Source of the DNA: JBGLNL01 sp964548045
Lineage (GTDB): Bacteria; Chloroflexota; Dehalococcoidia; SZUA-161; SpSt-899
DNA length: 64,000 bases
Reading direction: 5' to 3'
Assembly: GCA_964548045.1 (NCBI GenBank)
Contig: CAZJQZ010000001.1
Span: forward strand, 1-64,000
Positions 34,577 to 44,320 of the stretch are shown piece after piece. Each line of letters opens with the position of its first letter. The stretch's first letter is position 1. The position numbers and the translations under genes were made by a program. The notes below the pieces were generated by a model. That model made no database searches, was not told where the DNA came from, and worked only from the letters and a program-made list of their open reading frames with translations.

Positions 34577-37500
34577 TTACTCAAATTCTAGGGCAATATC
34601 CTGATCGCCAGTATCCGGCTCATCCCCTGATTCATTTTCAGGTTCACTCTCTTCCGGCGATACCTCCAGTTCCGATTCTATCATCTGCTCAAACACTGAT
34701 TCCGATTCCTCTGTCATTCCCTCCTGCTCGAACATTTCTTCAGCCGAGTTCAGTTCCATAAGTTGATCCTCAGCAGATAGTTCAACCTGCAAAAGCTTCT
34801 CATGGTCCAGAGAAATCTCGCTACGCGCCGGAATAAGTTTGCCTATAATCACATTTTCTTTCAGTCCGGCCAGAGTATCCGTACTCCCACTCACAGCAGC
34901 CTCTGTCAGTACTCTGGTTGTTTCCTGGAAGGAAGCAGCGGCCAGGAAGCTGGGGGTGCTCAGCGAAGCTCTGGTAATCCCCAGCAGCACCGGATGTGCT
35001 GCAGCAGGCTCACCGCCTTCAGCCAGCACCTTGGCATTGCTAGCCTCAAATTCGAATTTATCCATTAGTTCGCCGGGAAGTATGCCGGTATCACCTGAGG
35101 CATCAACCCGCACCCGCCGCAGCATCTGGGCAACAATGATTTCGATGTGCTTATCGTGAATATTCACGCCCTGAGCCCGATACACTTTCTGCACTGCATC
35201 CACCAGATACTGCTGTATCGCCTCTGTGCCTTTGATCCGCAAGACATCCTGAGGATTGAGCGGGCCTTCGGTGATCTGGTCCCCGGCCATTATGGTATCA
35301 CCACTCCTCGCCGAGAATCGTACTGCCGGGGAACTCAGGCTCTCCCATTCTTCCACGTCGTCATATATTATATTTATCTGTTTATCACCAACCTCAACAA
35401 TACCCTTGGCCCCGGACAGAAGCGGCAATGCAGTCAGGTTTTCGGAACCCTCTTCCGCTGCTGCTGATTCAGGGGGAACAGCCAATACCTGTTCCCTGTC
35501 CACCCAATCGCCATCACTAACCGTTACTTCATATCCCGGAGGCAGCGCGTGTGACTCACGGCGAGCCTCAACATTGGTTACTTTTAACCTCCAGCCATCC
35601 CCCGTATCCGTGATCTCCACTACTCCATCGATCTCAGAAATGACTGCCTGGCCTTTGGGATTCCTGGCCTCCAGCAGTTCTTCGACTCTGGGAAGACCTC
35701 CGGTAATATCCAGCCCGGCTACGCCACCAGTGTGGAAAGTACGCATGGTAAGCTGGGTTCCCGGCTCCCCGATGCTCTGAGCTGCAATAATGCCAGTTGC
35801 CACATTCATTTTCACCAGATTTCCCTTGGCAAGATCTGTGCCATAGCAATACTGACAAATCCCATCCCGCGACCGGCAGGTCAATGGAGAGCGAACACAA
35901 ACATGCGTGACGCCGGCAGCCACAATTTGAGCAGCTTTTTCCTCATCGATCTCCTCATTGCGATCCACTATAATCTCGCCTGTTTCCGGATGAGCGATCG
36001 GACGGGCCGCAAGCCGCCATATAATTCTATCGGCAAACGGAGGTAACAAACCTTTGTCAAATGTCTCTGAAACCCAGAGGCCATCCTCCATACCGCAATC
36101 AACTTCTGAGACGATTACTGACTGGGCCACGTCGATAAGCCTTCTGGTCAGATAACCACTATCGGAGGTACGAAGCGCAGTATCAGCCAAGCCCTTTCTG
36201 GCGCCATGCGTAGAGATGAAATATTCCAGAATTGAAAGCCCTTCCCTGAAATTGGCTTTGATGGGCAATTCAATGATTTTACCGGAAGGATCACTCATCA
36301 GGCCACGCATTCCGGCCATCTGCCTGATTTGCCCCATGTTACCTCGAGCTCCAGAATAGGCCATCATGTGGATGGCCCCATGCGGATCGAGAGAGCTCTC
36401 CAAACTCCTGGTCAAATCGGTAGTAGCTGTAGTCCAGGTCTTCACTACACTCTGATAACGTTCCTCTTCGGTGATAAGACCTTCCATGTACTGGTTTTCA
36501 GTCATGGCAACAGCTGTATCTCCCTTGCCTATAATTGTGGCCTTATCCTCCGGAATCTCCAAATCACTGACAGCCATCGTTAAGCCCGATTTGGTAGAAT
36601 ATGTAAACCCAAGATGCTTGATCTTATCCAGCATGTCAGCCGTAATATCATTCCCTAAATCGCGAATGCATTCGGTCGTGAGCCGCTTGAGTTTTTTCTT
36701 ATCGATCAACTCATTCCGAAAGCCAAGACCATCGGGTAATGCCTCGTTGAAAATAACACGCCCTACAGTTGTTTTTAGATGTTCTCCCTTGTTATCCCGA
36801 ACCTGAATTTCGGCACCAAGTTCGATAACGTCCTGATCATACGCCAGTCTGGCATCATCGTAATCGGCGAAGGTCATGCCCTCGCCTTTTGCCCCCGACG
36901 TTATTATGGTCATGTAATAACAACCAAGAACCATCTCCATAGTGGGGGCAACAACCGGATCCCCTGAACTCGGCGAGAGCATATTGCGATTGCTGAGCAT
37001 TATTTCCTTAGCTTCACAAACCGCCGCCCTGGAAAGAGGAATATGCACCGCCATCTGGTCTCCGTCAAAGTCAGCATTGAAAGCGCCGCAAACAAGCGGA
37101 TGGAGCTGGATAGCGCTGCCATCCACCAGAACAGGCATAAAAGCTTGCAGGCCAAGTCGGTGCAGAGTCGGAGCCCGATTCAACAGAATCGGATGATCGA
37201 CCACGACCTCTTCCAGAATATCCCAGACCCCCTCTTTCCCCTGCTCCACCGCTCTCTTCGCATTCCGGACATTATGAGCCATACCTCTGGCTATCAGCCG
37301 GCGCATAACAAACGGTTTGAACAGCTCCAGAGCCATGCGCTTGGGCAGCCCGCACTGAGACATGTGGAGGTTTGGACCAGCGACAATAACCGACCGGCCA
37401 CTATAGTCCACCCGCTTACCCAGCAGATTCTGGCGGAAATGGCCCTGTTTGCCTCTCAACATATCTGAAAGTGATTTGAGTTTGTGCCCGCTGCTGGTCG

Positions 37501-38602
37501 TCACCGCCCGGCCACGCCGGCCATTATCAATGAGTGAATCCACGGCTTCCTGGAGCATGCGTTGCTCATTGCGGATGATGACCTGCGGCGTGCCCATATC
37601 CTTGAGCCGCTTGAGCCGATTGTTGCGATTTATTACTCTGCGATAGAGATCGTTGAGATCGCTGGTAGCAAATCGGCCCCCGTCAAGCTGAACCATCGGG
37701 CGGAGTTCAGGCGGGATGACGGGAAGCACTGTCATTATCATCCATTCCGGCTTCGTTCCCTGCCTCAAAAACGCCTTGACAACCCGCAGCCGCTTGATAA
37801 CCTTCTTTCGATTCTGACCGGAACTGGCCACGGCTTCCTCGTAAAGCTCATCCCGGAGTTTTTTCATGTCCAGAGTATGGAGAACATCAAGGACTGCCTC
37901 GGCTCCCGTCTTGGCCTCAAGAATAGCTCCCCATTTAAACGACATCTCCCGATACTCGCTGACCCCAAGAAGGTTCAAAGGCTGGATATTCTCCAGTTCC
38001 TCAATTTGGGAGAGAATCTCTTCCTTACGCAGCTTCACCTCTTCTGCATCCGCTTCAACCTCTTCCGCCTCAACTGAGTCCTGTTCCTCTTTAGTTTCCT
38101 CATCAGACGATTCCTGATTTTCAGGCTCCATTTCTTCCAGTTCATCCTTGAGCTTATCGATGATCCCTGTTCGGGCTTTCTCGTCTACTTTGGTGATGAG
38201 GAATTTGGCAAAATAGAGTACCTGCTCCAGCTTCCGAGGAGATAAGTCCAGAAGAAGACCCAACCGACTGGGAGTAACCTTAAAAAACCAGATATGAGCC
38301 ACTGGCGCAGCAAGCTGGATATGCCCCATTCGTTCCCGGCGCACCTGGGAATGGGCAACTTCAACACCGCACTTATCGCAAATAACACCTTTGTACCTGA
38401 TTTTTTTGTATTTGCCGCAGTAGCATTCATAATCCTTGGTCGGCCCAAAAATACGCTCGCAGAAGAGTCCATCCCTTTCCGGTTTCAGGGTGCGATAGTT
38501 GATGGTCTCCGGCTTAGTTACCTCACCATAAGACCATCCCTTTACCTGCTCCGGGGAGGCAAGGGAAATACGAATGCTCCCAAAATCATTGAGATCCAAC
38601 AT
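34577..38602 (-). CDS. rpoC: DNA-directed RNA polymerase subunit beta'
   Basis: The 1341-residue catalytic subunit has the N-terminal zinc site (CYCGKYKKIRYKGVICDKCGVEV) and the catalytic NADFDGDQMAVH loop with its three Asp. The bridge-helix and trigger-loop region and the second zinc site (CVRSPLTCRSRDGICQYCYG) are also present. Two acidic stretches stand out: one inserted near residues 155-190 and one at the very C-terminus (about 1305-1341). The start follows the rpoB stop by two bases, with GGAG inside the end of rpoB, so the genes are coupled. Confidence 0.99.
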   Translation of the reverse strand: MLDLNDFGSIRISLASPEQVKGWSYGEVTKPETINYRTLKPERDGLFCERIFGPTKDYECYCGKYKKIRYKGVICDKCGVEVAHSQVRRERMGHIQLAAPVAHIWFFKVTPSRLGLLLDLSPRKLEQVLYFAKFLITKVDEKARTGIIDKLKDELEEMEPENQESSDEETKEEQDSVEAEEVEADAEEVKLRKEEILSQIEELENIQPLNLLGVSEYREMSFKWGAILEAKTGAEAVLDVLHTLDMKKLRDELYEEAVASSGQNRKKVIKRLRVVKAFLRQGTKPEWMIMTVLPVIPPELRPMVQLDGGRFATSDLNDLYRRVINRNNRLKRLKDMGTPQVIIRNEQRMLQEAVDSLIDNGRRGRAVTTSSGHKLKSLSDMLRGKQGHFRQNLLGKRVDYSGRSVIVAGPNLHMSQCGLPKRMALELFKPFVMRRLIARGMAHNVRNAKRAVEQGKEGVWDILEEVVVDHPILLNRAPTLHRLGLQAFMPVLVDGSAIQLHPLVCGAFNADFDGDQMAVHIPLSRAAVCEAKEIMLSNRNMLSPSSGDPVVAPTMEMVLGCYYMTIITSGAKGEGMTFADYDDARLAYDQDVIELGAEIQVRDNKGEHLKTTVGRVIFNEALPDGLGFRNELIDKKKLKRLTTECIRDLGNDITADMLDKIKHLGFTYSTKSGLTMAVSDLEIPEDKATIIGKGDTAVAMTENQYMEGLITEEERYQSVVKTWTTATTDLTRSLESSLDPHGAIHMMAYSGARGNMGQIRQMAGMRGLMSDPSGKIIELPIKANFREGLSILEYFISTHGARKGLADTALRTSDSGYLTRRLIDVAQSVIVSEVDCGMEDGLWVSETFDKGLLPPFADRIIWRLAARPIAHPETGEIIVDRNEEIDEEKAAQIVAAGVTHVCVRSPLTCRSRDGICQYCYGTDLAKGNLVKMNVATGIIAAQSIGEPGTQLTMRTFHTGGVAGLDITGGLPRVEELLEARNPKGQAVISEIDGVVEITDTGDGWRLKVTNVEARRESHALPPGYEVTVSDGDWVDREQVLAVPPESAAAEEGSENLTALPLLSGAKGIVEVGDKQINIIYDDVEEWESLSSPAVRFSARSGDTIMAGDQITEGPLNPQDVLRIKGTEAIQQYLVDAVQKVYRAQGVNIHDKHIEIIVAQMLRRVRVDASGDTGILPGELMDKFEFEASNAKVLAEGGEPAAAHPVLLGITRASLSTPSFLAAASFQETTRVLTEAAVSGSTDTLAGLKENVIIGKLIPARSEISLDHEKLLQVELSAEDQLMELNSAEEMFEQEGMTEESESVFEQMIESELEVSPEESEPENESGDEPDTGDQDIALEFE

Positions 38603-38604
38603 TA

Positions 38605-41600
38605 TCAGTTCTCCTCAATCTCTATACCAGAAAGATTTATACCTAATCTCGGGACCTCTTCAGAGAGGCCTTTCAGCCTTAATATCTCTTCTTCGTCATG
38701 ACCAAGCACCTCAATTGCCAGCCCCAGACTTTGCAATTCCTTAACCAGCACCTTGAACGATTCCGGGACCCCTAAACTCAATATGTCTTCGCCCTTGACG
38801 ATCGCGCCATAAGTCTTAACCCGTCCCACCACATCATCTGACTTGATAGTGAGCATCTCCTGGAGATTGTATGCGGCACCATAGGCTTCCAGTGCCCAGA
38901 CTTCCATTTCGCCAAATCGCTGTCCCCCGAACTGGGCTTTACCCCCCAGAGGCTGCTGGGTTACCAGCGAGTAAGGGCCCGTGGAGCGCGCGTGAATCTT
39001 GTCCTCGACCAGATGGCTAAGCTTCATGATGTACATGCTTCCAACAGTTACGGGTTCATCAAACGGTTCCCCGGTACGTCCGTCATACAGTGTCAATTTA
39101 CCTGAGATTGGGGAAGGCAACCCCTTATCTCTTTCAAGTCTTTTCGCAAGTCGTTTGAGCTCTTCATCATCCATATCAGACACGCCGGTTACACCCTGCT
39201 CTTCCAACCAGTATCTCAAACAAGTTCGTCTGGCTTCCCCCGTTCCATCTTCTGCAAAGACTCTCTCAGCATCAAACCCTTTTTCAGAAAGCCAGCGTTT
39301 GGCCTTTTCTATCCGTTCCTGCCCGCTGCCAGGCTGCTCTAAATCCTCGGCCGCAATCCGCCGAACAAGCCATGCCAGGGCCAGAACTTCCTCGATAGCA
39401 TCCTCATCCGCTCCATTGAAAACCGGGGTTACCACCTTGAAACCGAGATCATGGGCCGCCAGACCGAGATGCGTTTCCAGAAGCTGCCCGATATTCATTC
39501 GGGAGGGAACTCCGAGCGGGCTGAGGATCACATCCACAGGCCGGCCATCAGCAAGATAAGGCATGTCTTCAACCGGGAGTATTTTGGAAATTACACCTTT
39601 GTTTCCATGTCGACCCGCCAGCTTATCACCTTCTGAAATTTTTCGTTTTTTAGCCACAAATATCCGCACCATCTTGTTAACGCCAGCATCCAGACGGTCA
39701 CCATTTTCCCGGGAAAAAATATCGATGTTTATCACCTTGCCGGACTCGCCGTGAGGCATCCGAAGCGCAGTATCCTTCACGTCTCGTGCCTTCTCGCCAA
39801 AAATAGCCCGGAGGAGTTTCTCTTCCGCTGTCAATACCCTCTCACCTTTTGGAGTAACCTTGCCAACAAGGATATCACCGGATGCAACCTCGGCCCCTAC
39901 CCGAATAATCCCGTCCTCATCAAGGTTACGCAAACTGGGTTCACCAACATTGGGAATATCCCTTGTGATCTCCTCCGGCCCCAGCTTTGTATCCCGTGAT
40001 TCCGTTTCATATTTTTCAATATGGATTGAGGTAAATTTGTCATCCTGAACCAGCTTATCTGAAATAACTATAGCGTCTTCATAGTTATAACCTTCCCATG
40101 ACATAAACGCACACAGGACATTCTGACCCAGTGCCAGTTCCCCTCCATCCGTAGCTGAACCATCGGCTAAAACATCTCCACTCTCCACCCGCTCGCCTTT
40201 GGTAACCCTCGGGTGCTGGGTGATACAGGTACCCTGATTGCTCCTGATAAATTTCCTGAGATCATAAATATATTCCTTGCCATCATCACCCTTGAGTATG
40301 ATATGGGCGGCAGTGGACGATGTTATCAGGCCATCAACGGGGGCAATGACCACCTGCCCGATATCCCTGGCCACTTCACGTTCCATCCCGGTCCCAATGA
40401 CAGGAGATTCAGCCCCAAATAGAGGAACCGCCTGACGCTGCATATTTGAACCCATCAACGCCCTGTTGGCATCATCGTGTTCCAGAAATGGTATAAGCCC
40501 GGTACTGGCGCTCACTATCTGACCGGTGGATACATCCTTTAAATCAATATCCTCGGGATTCTCCATCGTAATTTTTTCGCCATATCTGCATTCAACTTTG
40601 CTATCGATAAACTGATCATTTTTGTCCAGTTCAGCATTAGCCTGAGCAATTACGTTCTTATCTTCTTCATCTGCCGGCATGTACACCATTTCCATGGACA
40701 CGTAAGGAATTACCTTGACAGTGCACGGCGACATATTGGCAAGCTTTTGAGCTGCCTTTTTATCGATTACCAAATCTTTAGCTATTACAACTTTGCCCGT
40801 ATCATCCAGTACCGGTTCCCGTACAGTTCTGTTAAGAAGATCGGGGGAATCATTGGCCAGTTCCTTTATCACCAGACGGTACGGGGTTTCGATAAAACCA
40901 TACTCATTCACTCTGGCATAGGTAGCCAGAGAAGTGATCAGCCCAATGTTACGGCCTTCGGGGGTTTCTATAGGACAAATTCTTCCATAGTGAGAATGAT
41001 GAACATCGCGAACCTCAAAGCCAGCCCGATCACGGGAAAACCCTCCCGGCCCGAGAGCGGAAAGCCGCCGTTTGTGGGTCAGTTCCGATAAAGGATTGGT
41101 CTGATCCATGAACTGGGATAAACGAGAACTGCCGAAGAACTCCCTGATTGCAGCGGTCACCGCCCGGTTATTGACCAGAGTACTTGGTGTGGCAGAATTT
41201 GGATCAAGGAGACTCATTCGTTCCCTGATCGTTCTTTCCATGCGCAGCAAACCCATTTTAAGGTGGCTCTGCAGCAATTCTCCGACCGCTCTCACCCGGC
41301 GATTGCCCAGATGGTCGATATCATCCCCGTGATCGAATCCGTTGTTGATCAAAATAATGTGACTCACAATAGCCACAAAATCTTCCGGGGTAAGGGTTTG
41401 TTGCTTGAGAGGACGGTTGAGGCCAAGCCGCTTATTCAACTTGTAGCATCCGCCTTTACCCAATCGATAGCGCCTGTGGTCAAAGAAAAGAGTATGTATC
41501 AACGCTCTGGCATTTTCAATGGTGGGAGGTTCGCCCGGTCTTATTTTCTTGAAGAACTCGGGAAGGGCTTCTTCCTCGCTTCTGATATGCGAATCGCGCT

Positions 41601-42291
41601 CTATGGTGGCCTGGATATAAGATACTTCCCCATTATCGACATCAGCAAACAGCCCCGAAAGCTGCTCGTCGCTGCCATAACCTATAGCACGAAGCAGGGT
41701 TGTAACGGGAATTTTGCGTTTGCGATTTATCTTAGCGGACAGTACTCCCTTGCTGGAAGTTTCAAATTCAACCCAGATCCCACGATCCGGGATCAACTTG
41801 GCAAAACAGAGTCTGCGTGCGGAGGCTGTGTCTTTTTCTATCGTGAAATAGACGCCCGGAGAACGGATCAACTGATTGACCACCACACGCTCTGCACCAT
41901 TGATAATAAAGGTGCCCCTTGGAGTCATAATGGGAAAATCTCCCATGAAAAGGTCCTGCTCCTTGATTTCTCCCGTCGCCTTTACTATCAACCTTGCTTT
42001 GACTTTTATGGGGGCCGCATAGGTCAAATCGCGTTCCTGACATTCCAGTTCGGAATATTTAGGCTCGCCGATTTCATGGCCGAGAAAATCAATCTCCAGA
42101 CGATTACCGGTGTAATCTTTGATCGGTGATATCTCTTCAAAGAGTTCTTTCAACCCTTCGTCCATAAACCAGTTATATGAACGATGCTGGATCTGGATCA
42201 AATCGGGAATTCCCACAACTTCCGGAACTCTGGCAAAGGATTTCCGGGCACTATGAGCAGTAAACTGTGGTAGAACGGTAGTTAAACTCAC
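38605..42291 (-). CDS. rpoB: DNA-directed RNA polymerase subunit beta
   Basis: The 1228-residue subunit contains the rifampicin-region motif GSSRLSQFMDQTNPLSELTHKRRLSALGPGG, with residues typical of sensitive enzymes. It also has ETPEGRNIGLI, GYNYEDAIVIS and the C-terminal GGKAQFGGQRFGEMEVWALEAYGA. It starts with GTG at 42291 after a GGAG site seven bases upstream. It is not next to rplL, unlike in most bacteria; rplJ-rplL end a separate operon about 18 kb away. Confidence 0.99.
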   Translation of the reverse strand: MSLTTVLPQFTAHSARKSFARVPEVVGIPDLIQIQHRSYNWFMDEGLKELFEEISPIKDYTGNRLEIDFLGHEIGEPKYSELECQERDLTYAAPIKVKARLIVKATGEIKEQDLFMGDFPIMTPRGTFIINGAERVVVNQLIRSPGVYFTIEKDTASARRLCFAKLIPDRGIWVEFETSSKGVLSAKINRKRKIPVTTLLRAIGYGSDEQLSGLFADVDNGEVSYIQATIERDSHIRSEEEALPEFFKKIRPGEPPTIENARALIHTLFFDHRRYRLGKGGCYKLNKRLGLNRPLKQQTLTPEDFVAIVSHIILINNGFDHGDDIDHLGNRRVRAVGELLQSHLKMGLLRMERTIRERMSLLDPNSATPSTLVNNRAVTAAIREFFGSSRLSQFMDQTNPLSELTHKRRLSALGPGGFSRDRAGFEVRDVHHSHYGRICPIETPEGRNIGLITSLATYARVNEYGFIETPYRLVIKELANDSPDLLNRTVREPVLDDTGKVVIAKDLVIDKKAAQKLANMSPCTVKVIPYVSMEMVYMPADEEDKNVIAQANAELDKNDQFIDSKVECRYGEKITMENPEDIDLKDVSTGQIVSASTGLIPFLEHDDANRALMGSNMQRQAVPLFGAESPVIGTGMEREVARDIGQVVIAPVDGLITSSTAAHIILKGDDGKEYIYDLRKFIRSNQGTCITQHPRVTKGERVESGDVLADGSATDGGELALGQNVLCAFMSWEGYNYEDAIVISDKLVQDDKFTSIHIEKYETESRDTKLGPEEITRDIPNVGEPSLRNLDEDGIIRVGAEVASGDILVGKVTPKGERVLTAEEKLLRAIFGEKARDVKDTALRMPHGESGKVINIDIFSRENGDRLDAGVNKMVRIFVAKKRKISEGDKLAGRHGNKGVISKILPVEDMPYLADGRPVDVILSPLGVPSRMNIGQLLETHLGLAAHDLGFKVVTPVFNGADEDAIEEVLALAWLVRRIAAEDLEQPGSGQERIEKAKRWLSEKGFDAERVFAEDGTGEARRTCLRYWLEEQGVTGVSDMDDEELKRLAKRLERDKGLPSPISGKLTLYDGRTGEPFDEPVTVGSMYIMKLSHLVEDKIHARSTGPYSLVTQQPLGGKAQFGGQRFGEMEVWALEAYGAAYNLQEMLTIKSDDVVGRVKTYGAIVKGEDILSLGVPESFKVLVKELQSLGLAIEVLGHDEEEILRLKGLSEEVPRLGINLSGIEIEEN

Positions 42292-42409
42292 GCGGACGCT
42301 CCATCAGGGCACAAAAAGTCCCCCTTGTTGTACTTTTTACTTAGCATGTTCGCTAAAATGAGATTGGAAGGAATCCATGAGGATATGTAACCAAAAACGG
42401 CAACCTAAT

Positions 42410-42438
42410 ATGTTACAACATAATTGAAAGGTTGTCAA
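42410..42438 (-). promoter_or_regulatory. Promoter of rpoB-rpoC
   Basis: On the minus strand TTGACA (42433-42438) and TAACAT (42410-42415) are 17 bases apart. The leader before rpoB would be about 110 bases. It lies in the 315-base divergent region 42292-42606, where no gene is seen. Confidence 0.55.
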
Positions 42439-42496
42439 GTAAAACTTGATTCTATAATTGAAAATGAACTTGTAGGAACACCAAATCAACTTACGC

Positions 42497-42523
42497 TTGA
42501 CTTTTTTGTATGGAGTGTATAAC
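42497..42523 (+). promoter_or_regulatory. Promoter of the dodecin gene
   Basis: TTGACT (42497-42502) and TATAAC (42518-42523) are separated by 15 bases, with TG directly before the -10 box. The spacing is short, so this is moderate evidence. Confidence 0.45.
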
Positions 42524-42606
42524 CTAGCCAGTATGGGAAAGCTCATATGTAACAAAATACATAAGCAGGCTTTAATGCTTGCTTGAGCTATCTTAAGGAG
42601 GGCAAA

Positions 42607-42816
42607 ATGGCAGAGAGCGTCTATAAATTCATCGAACTGGTGGGTACAAGTCCTGAATCATGGGAAAAAGCAGCGGCCGCGGCAGTGGAAAAGGCTGCCC
42701 AGTCCCTCAGGGAACTCCGGATTGCTGAGATTCTCGAGCTGGATATGCAGATCGATCAGGGGAAAATTGTCGCTTACCGCGCCAAAGTAAAAGTGTCCTT
42801 CAAGTACGAAGGCTAA
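42607..42816 (+). CDS. Dodecin family flavin-binding protein
   Basis: The 69-residue protein matches dodecins, which form hollow dodecamers that store flavins and quench their reactivity. Typical features are the VYKFIELVGTSPESWEKAA start, the helix EKAAQSLRELRIAEI and the final strands LDMQID...YRAKVKVSFKYE. An AAGGAGGG site lies just before the ATG at 42607; the in-frame codon at 42583 is not used. It has its own promoter in the divergent region with rpoB. Confidence 0.95.
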   Translation: MAESVYKFIELVGTSPESWEKAAAAAVEKAAQSLRELRIAEILELDMQIDQGKIVAYRAKVKVSFKYEG

Positions 42817-42825
42817 CCAAAACTT

Positions 42826-42879
42826 GCGCCAGTTGATCCATCCACAGTCGTAGAAAATATGATGGATCGAGAGTGGCGC
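42826..42879 (+). repeat. 54-base imperfect inverted repeat after the dodecin gene
   Basis: Outer arms GCGCCA/TGGCGC and inner arms GATCCATC/GATGGATC are separated by small internal loops and close an 18-base loop. No T tract follows. It could be an mRNA 3' stem, an operator or a relic of a small mobile repeat. Confidence 0.5.
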
Positions 42880-42932
42880 TAATAATGATCTCACTCCTTA
42901 GAATCGCTTCTTTTGCCCAAGTGGTTTTCACT

Positions 42933-42960
42933 TTGAAGAAGTGCGTGGGTGAGCTATAAC
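42933..42960 (+). promoter_or_regulatory. Promoter of the NYN-domain gene
   Basis: TTGAAG (42933-42938) and TATAAC (42955-42960) have a 16-base spacer, 34 bases before the ATG at 42994. An AGAGGT ribosome binding site lies between. Confidence 0.5.
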
Positions 42961-42993
42961 TATAAGTTGCCCCCGATATGAAAAGAGGTATAA

Positions 42994-43749
42994 ATGACCC
43001 AGAATCAGGCTCAGAGTAAACTGGCAGTGCTTATCGATGCGGATAATGCTCAACCTGCAATTCTCGAAGGTTTGATTGCCGAAATTGCCAAGTACGGGGT
43101 TGCCAGCGTGAAGAGAATCTATGGCGATTGGACCAATCCTAAACTAAAAGGGTGGAAAGATGTTCTTCTGGAATATGCCATCCATCCTATCCAGCAATTC
43201 GGCTATACTTCGGGTAAGAATGCCACCGACAGCGCCATGATCATTGATGCAATGGATTTGCTCTACACCGAGAAGCTTGACGGTTTTTGTATTGTTTCCA
43301 GCGATAGCGATTTCACCCGGCTGGCATCGAGAATTCGCGAAGCAGGCCTGATGGTCCTGGGGTTTGGGGAAAAGAAAACTCCCAAACCGTTTGTTGGTGC
43401 TTGCGATAAGTTCATCTATACGGAAATCCTGCGCAAGGGCGATGCATCTATCGTCTCACTGAAGGCAAAGACCAGTTTAACAAAGCTTCGGAGTGATACG
43501 AAGTTGGTAAATCTTCTAAGAGGAGCTGTGGAGAATGCGGCCGGTGAAAGCGGCTGGGCCTATCTGGGTAATGTGGGACACAGCATATCCAATCAAGCTC
43601 CCGAGTTTGACCCCCGAAATTATGGCTACATCAAGCTGGGAGAATTAATACGTGCCATCGGACTGTTCGAGATAAACGAACACAGTTCCGAAAACTCACC
43701 CGCCAAATCAGTGTATGTGCGAGACAAGCGCAAGAAAGCCGTGACGTGA
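42994..43749 (+). CDS. NYN-domain ribonuclease-like protein with C-terminal OST-HTH/LOTUS domain
   Basis: The 251-residue cytosolic protein has a PIN-like NYN domain (LAVLIDADNAQPAILEGLIAEI, ATDSAMIIDAMDLL, CIVSSDSDFTRLASRIREAG). Its acidic residues (Asp15 and Asp17, the Asp of TDSAM, Asp-Ser-Asp) form a metal-dependent RNase site in relatives such as LabA/MARF1. The C-terminal part (about 165-240) has the LOTUS pattern ending GYIKLGELIRAIGLFEI, an RNA-binding fold. It is followed by a zinc-ribbon and an RRM gene on the same strand, suggesting an RNA-related neighbourhood. Confidence 0.88.
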   Translation: MTQNQAQSKLAVLIDADNAQPAILEGLIAEIAKYGVASVKRIYGDWTNPKLKGWKDVLLEYAIHPIQQFGYTSGKNATDSAMIIDAMDLLYTEKLDGFCIVSSDSDFTRLASRIREAGLMVLGFGEKKTPKPFVGACDKFIYTEILRKGDASIVSLKAKTSLTKLRSDTKLVNLLRGAVENAAGESGWAYLGNVGHSISNQAPEFDPRNYGYIKLGELIRAIGLFEINEHSSENSPAKSVYVRDKRKKAVT

Positions 43750-43801
43750 GAGTTCGAGAATGCCCATCCGGTTTGTTTGCGAAAATTGAGTGCCAGCATG
43801 G

Positions 43802-43830
43802 TTGCAAATGATTTGAATATGCTGTAAACT
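43802..43830 (+). promoter_or_regulatory. Promoter of the zinc-ribbon gene
   Basis: TTGCAA (43802-43807) and TAAACT (43825-43830) are 17 bases apart. The predicted leader is about 123 bases long and holds the pairings described for 43875-43962. Confidence 0.55.
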
Positions 43831-43874
43831 CTCAACATAAATGGCACAACAAGGTTACCCATTCCATAAGTCGT

Positions 43875-43962
43875 ACCTCCTCAGGTTTTCCCCGGGCAAG
43901 GTTCCACAAAGGCATTGGATGACCAAGTTTAGCCTAATTCAACAAAAGGAGGTCATCCAATG
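43875..43962 (+). promoter_or_regulatory. Leader with two mutually exclusive pairings that hide the ribosome binding site and start codon
   Basis: CATTGGATGACC (43913-43924) is the exact complement of 43951-43962, which includes the start codon ATG and part of the ribosome binding site. Separately, ACCTCCT (43875-43881) is the exact complement of the ribosome binding site AGGAGGT (43947-43953). Both pairings need bases 43951-43953, so they compete. This suggests a translation switch such as a thermosensor or a protein-responsive element. A DNA operator is the alternative reading of the 12-base inverted repeat. Confidence 0.6.
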
Positions 43963-44256
43963 AGTTTCACCGATAAGGAACTGCAATGTGCCGATTGCGG
44001 GGCAACCTTCACCTTCACTGCCGGGGAGCAGGAGTTCTTTGCCACCAAGGGTTTCACCAACGAACCCAAGCGTTGCCCGGAGTGCCGCACAGCAAGAAAA
44101 ACAGAACGGGGTGGTTTCGGCGGCCCGCGCCGGATGTATCCCGCAGTTTGCGCTGCATGCGGAACCGAAACTGAAGTACCGTTCGAGCCCCGAGAAGGCA
44201 GACCCGTGTATTGCAGGGAGTGCTACGCTGCATCTAAAACAGGCAATCAATGGTAG
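43960..44256 (+). CDS. Double zinc-ribbon small protein
   Basis: The 98-residue protein has four CxxC knuckles in two ribbons: CADCG...CPEC (about 9-46) and CAAC...CREC (about 65-90). The middle has an FTAGEQEFFATKGFTNEPKRC block. A strong AAAGGAGG site precedes the ATG but can be masked by leader pairing. A close paralogue is at 56224. Proteins of this type are common in Chloroflexota and have no proven role. The RRM gene downstream and the long leader suggest an RNA-linked or stress-linked job (inference). Confidence 0.9.
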   Translation: MSFTDKELQCADCGATFTFTAGEQEFFATKGFTNEPKRCPECRTARKTERGGFGGPRRMYPAVCAACGTETEVPFEPREGRPVYCRECYAASKTGNQW

Positions 44257-44320
44257 TTGACTAGAGTTTTGGGAAAAGGGGCAAATTAAATATTGGCCCT
44301 GGAAGAGGTGTCATTAGTTT

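Noticed and set aside
38605..42291. Long plus-strand frames inside rpoB and rpoC
   Set aside because: They are opposite-strand shadows of highly conserved polymerase genes, without starts, sites or homology.
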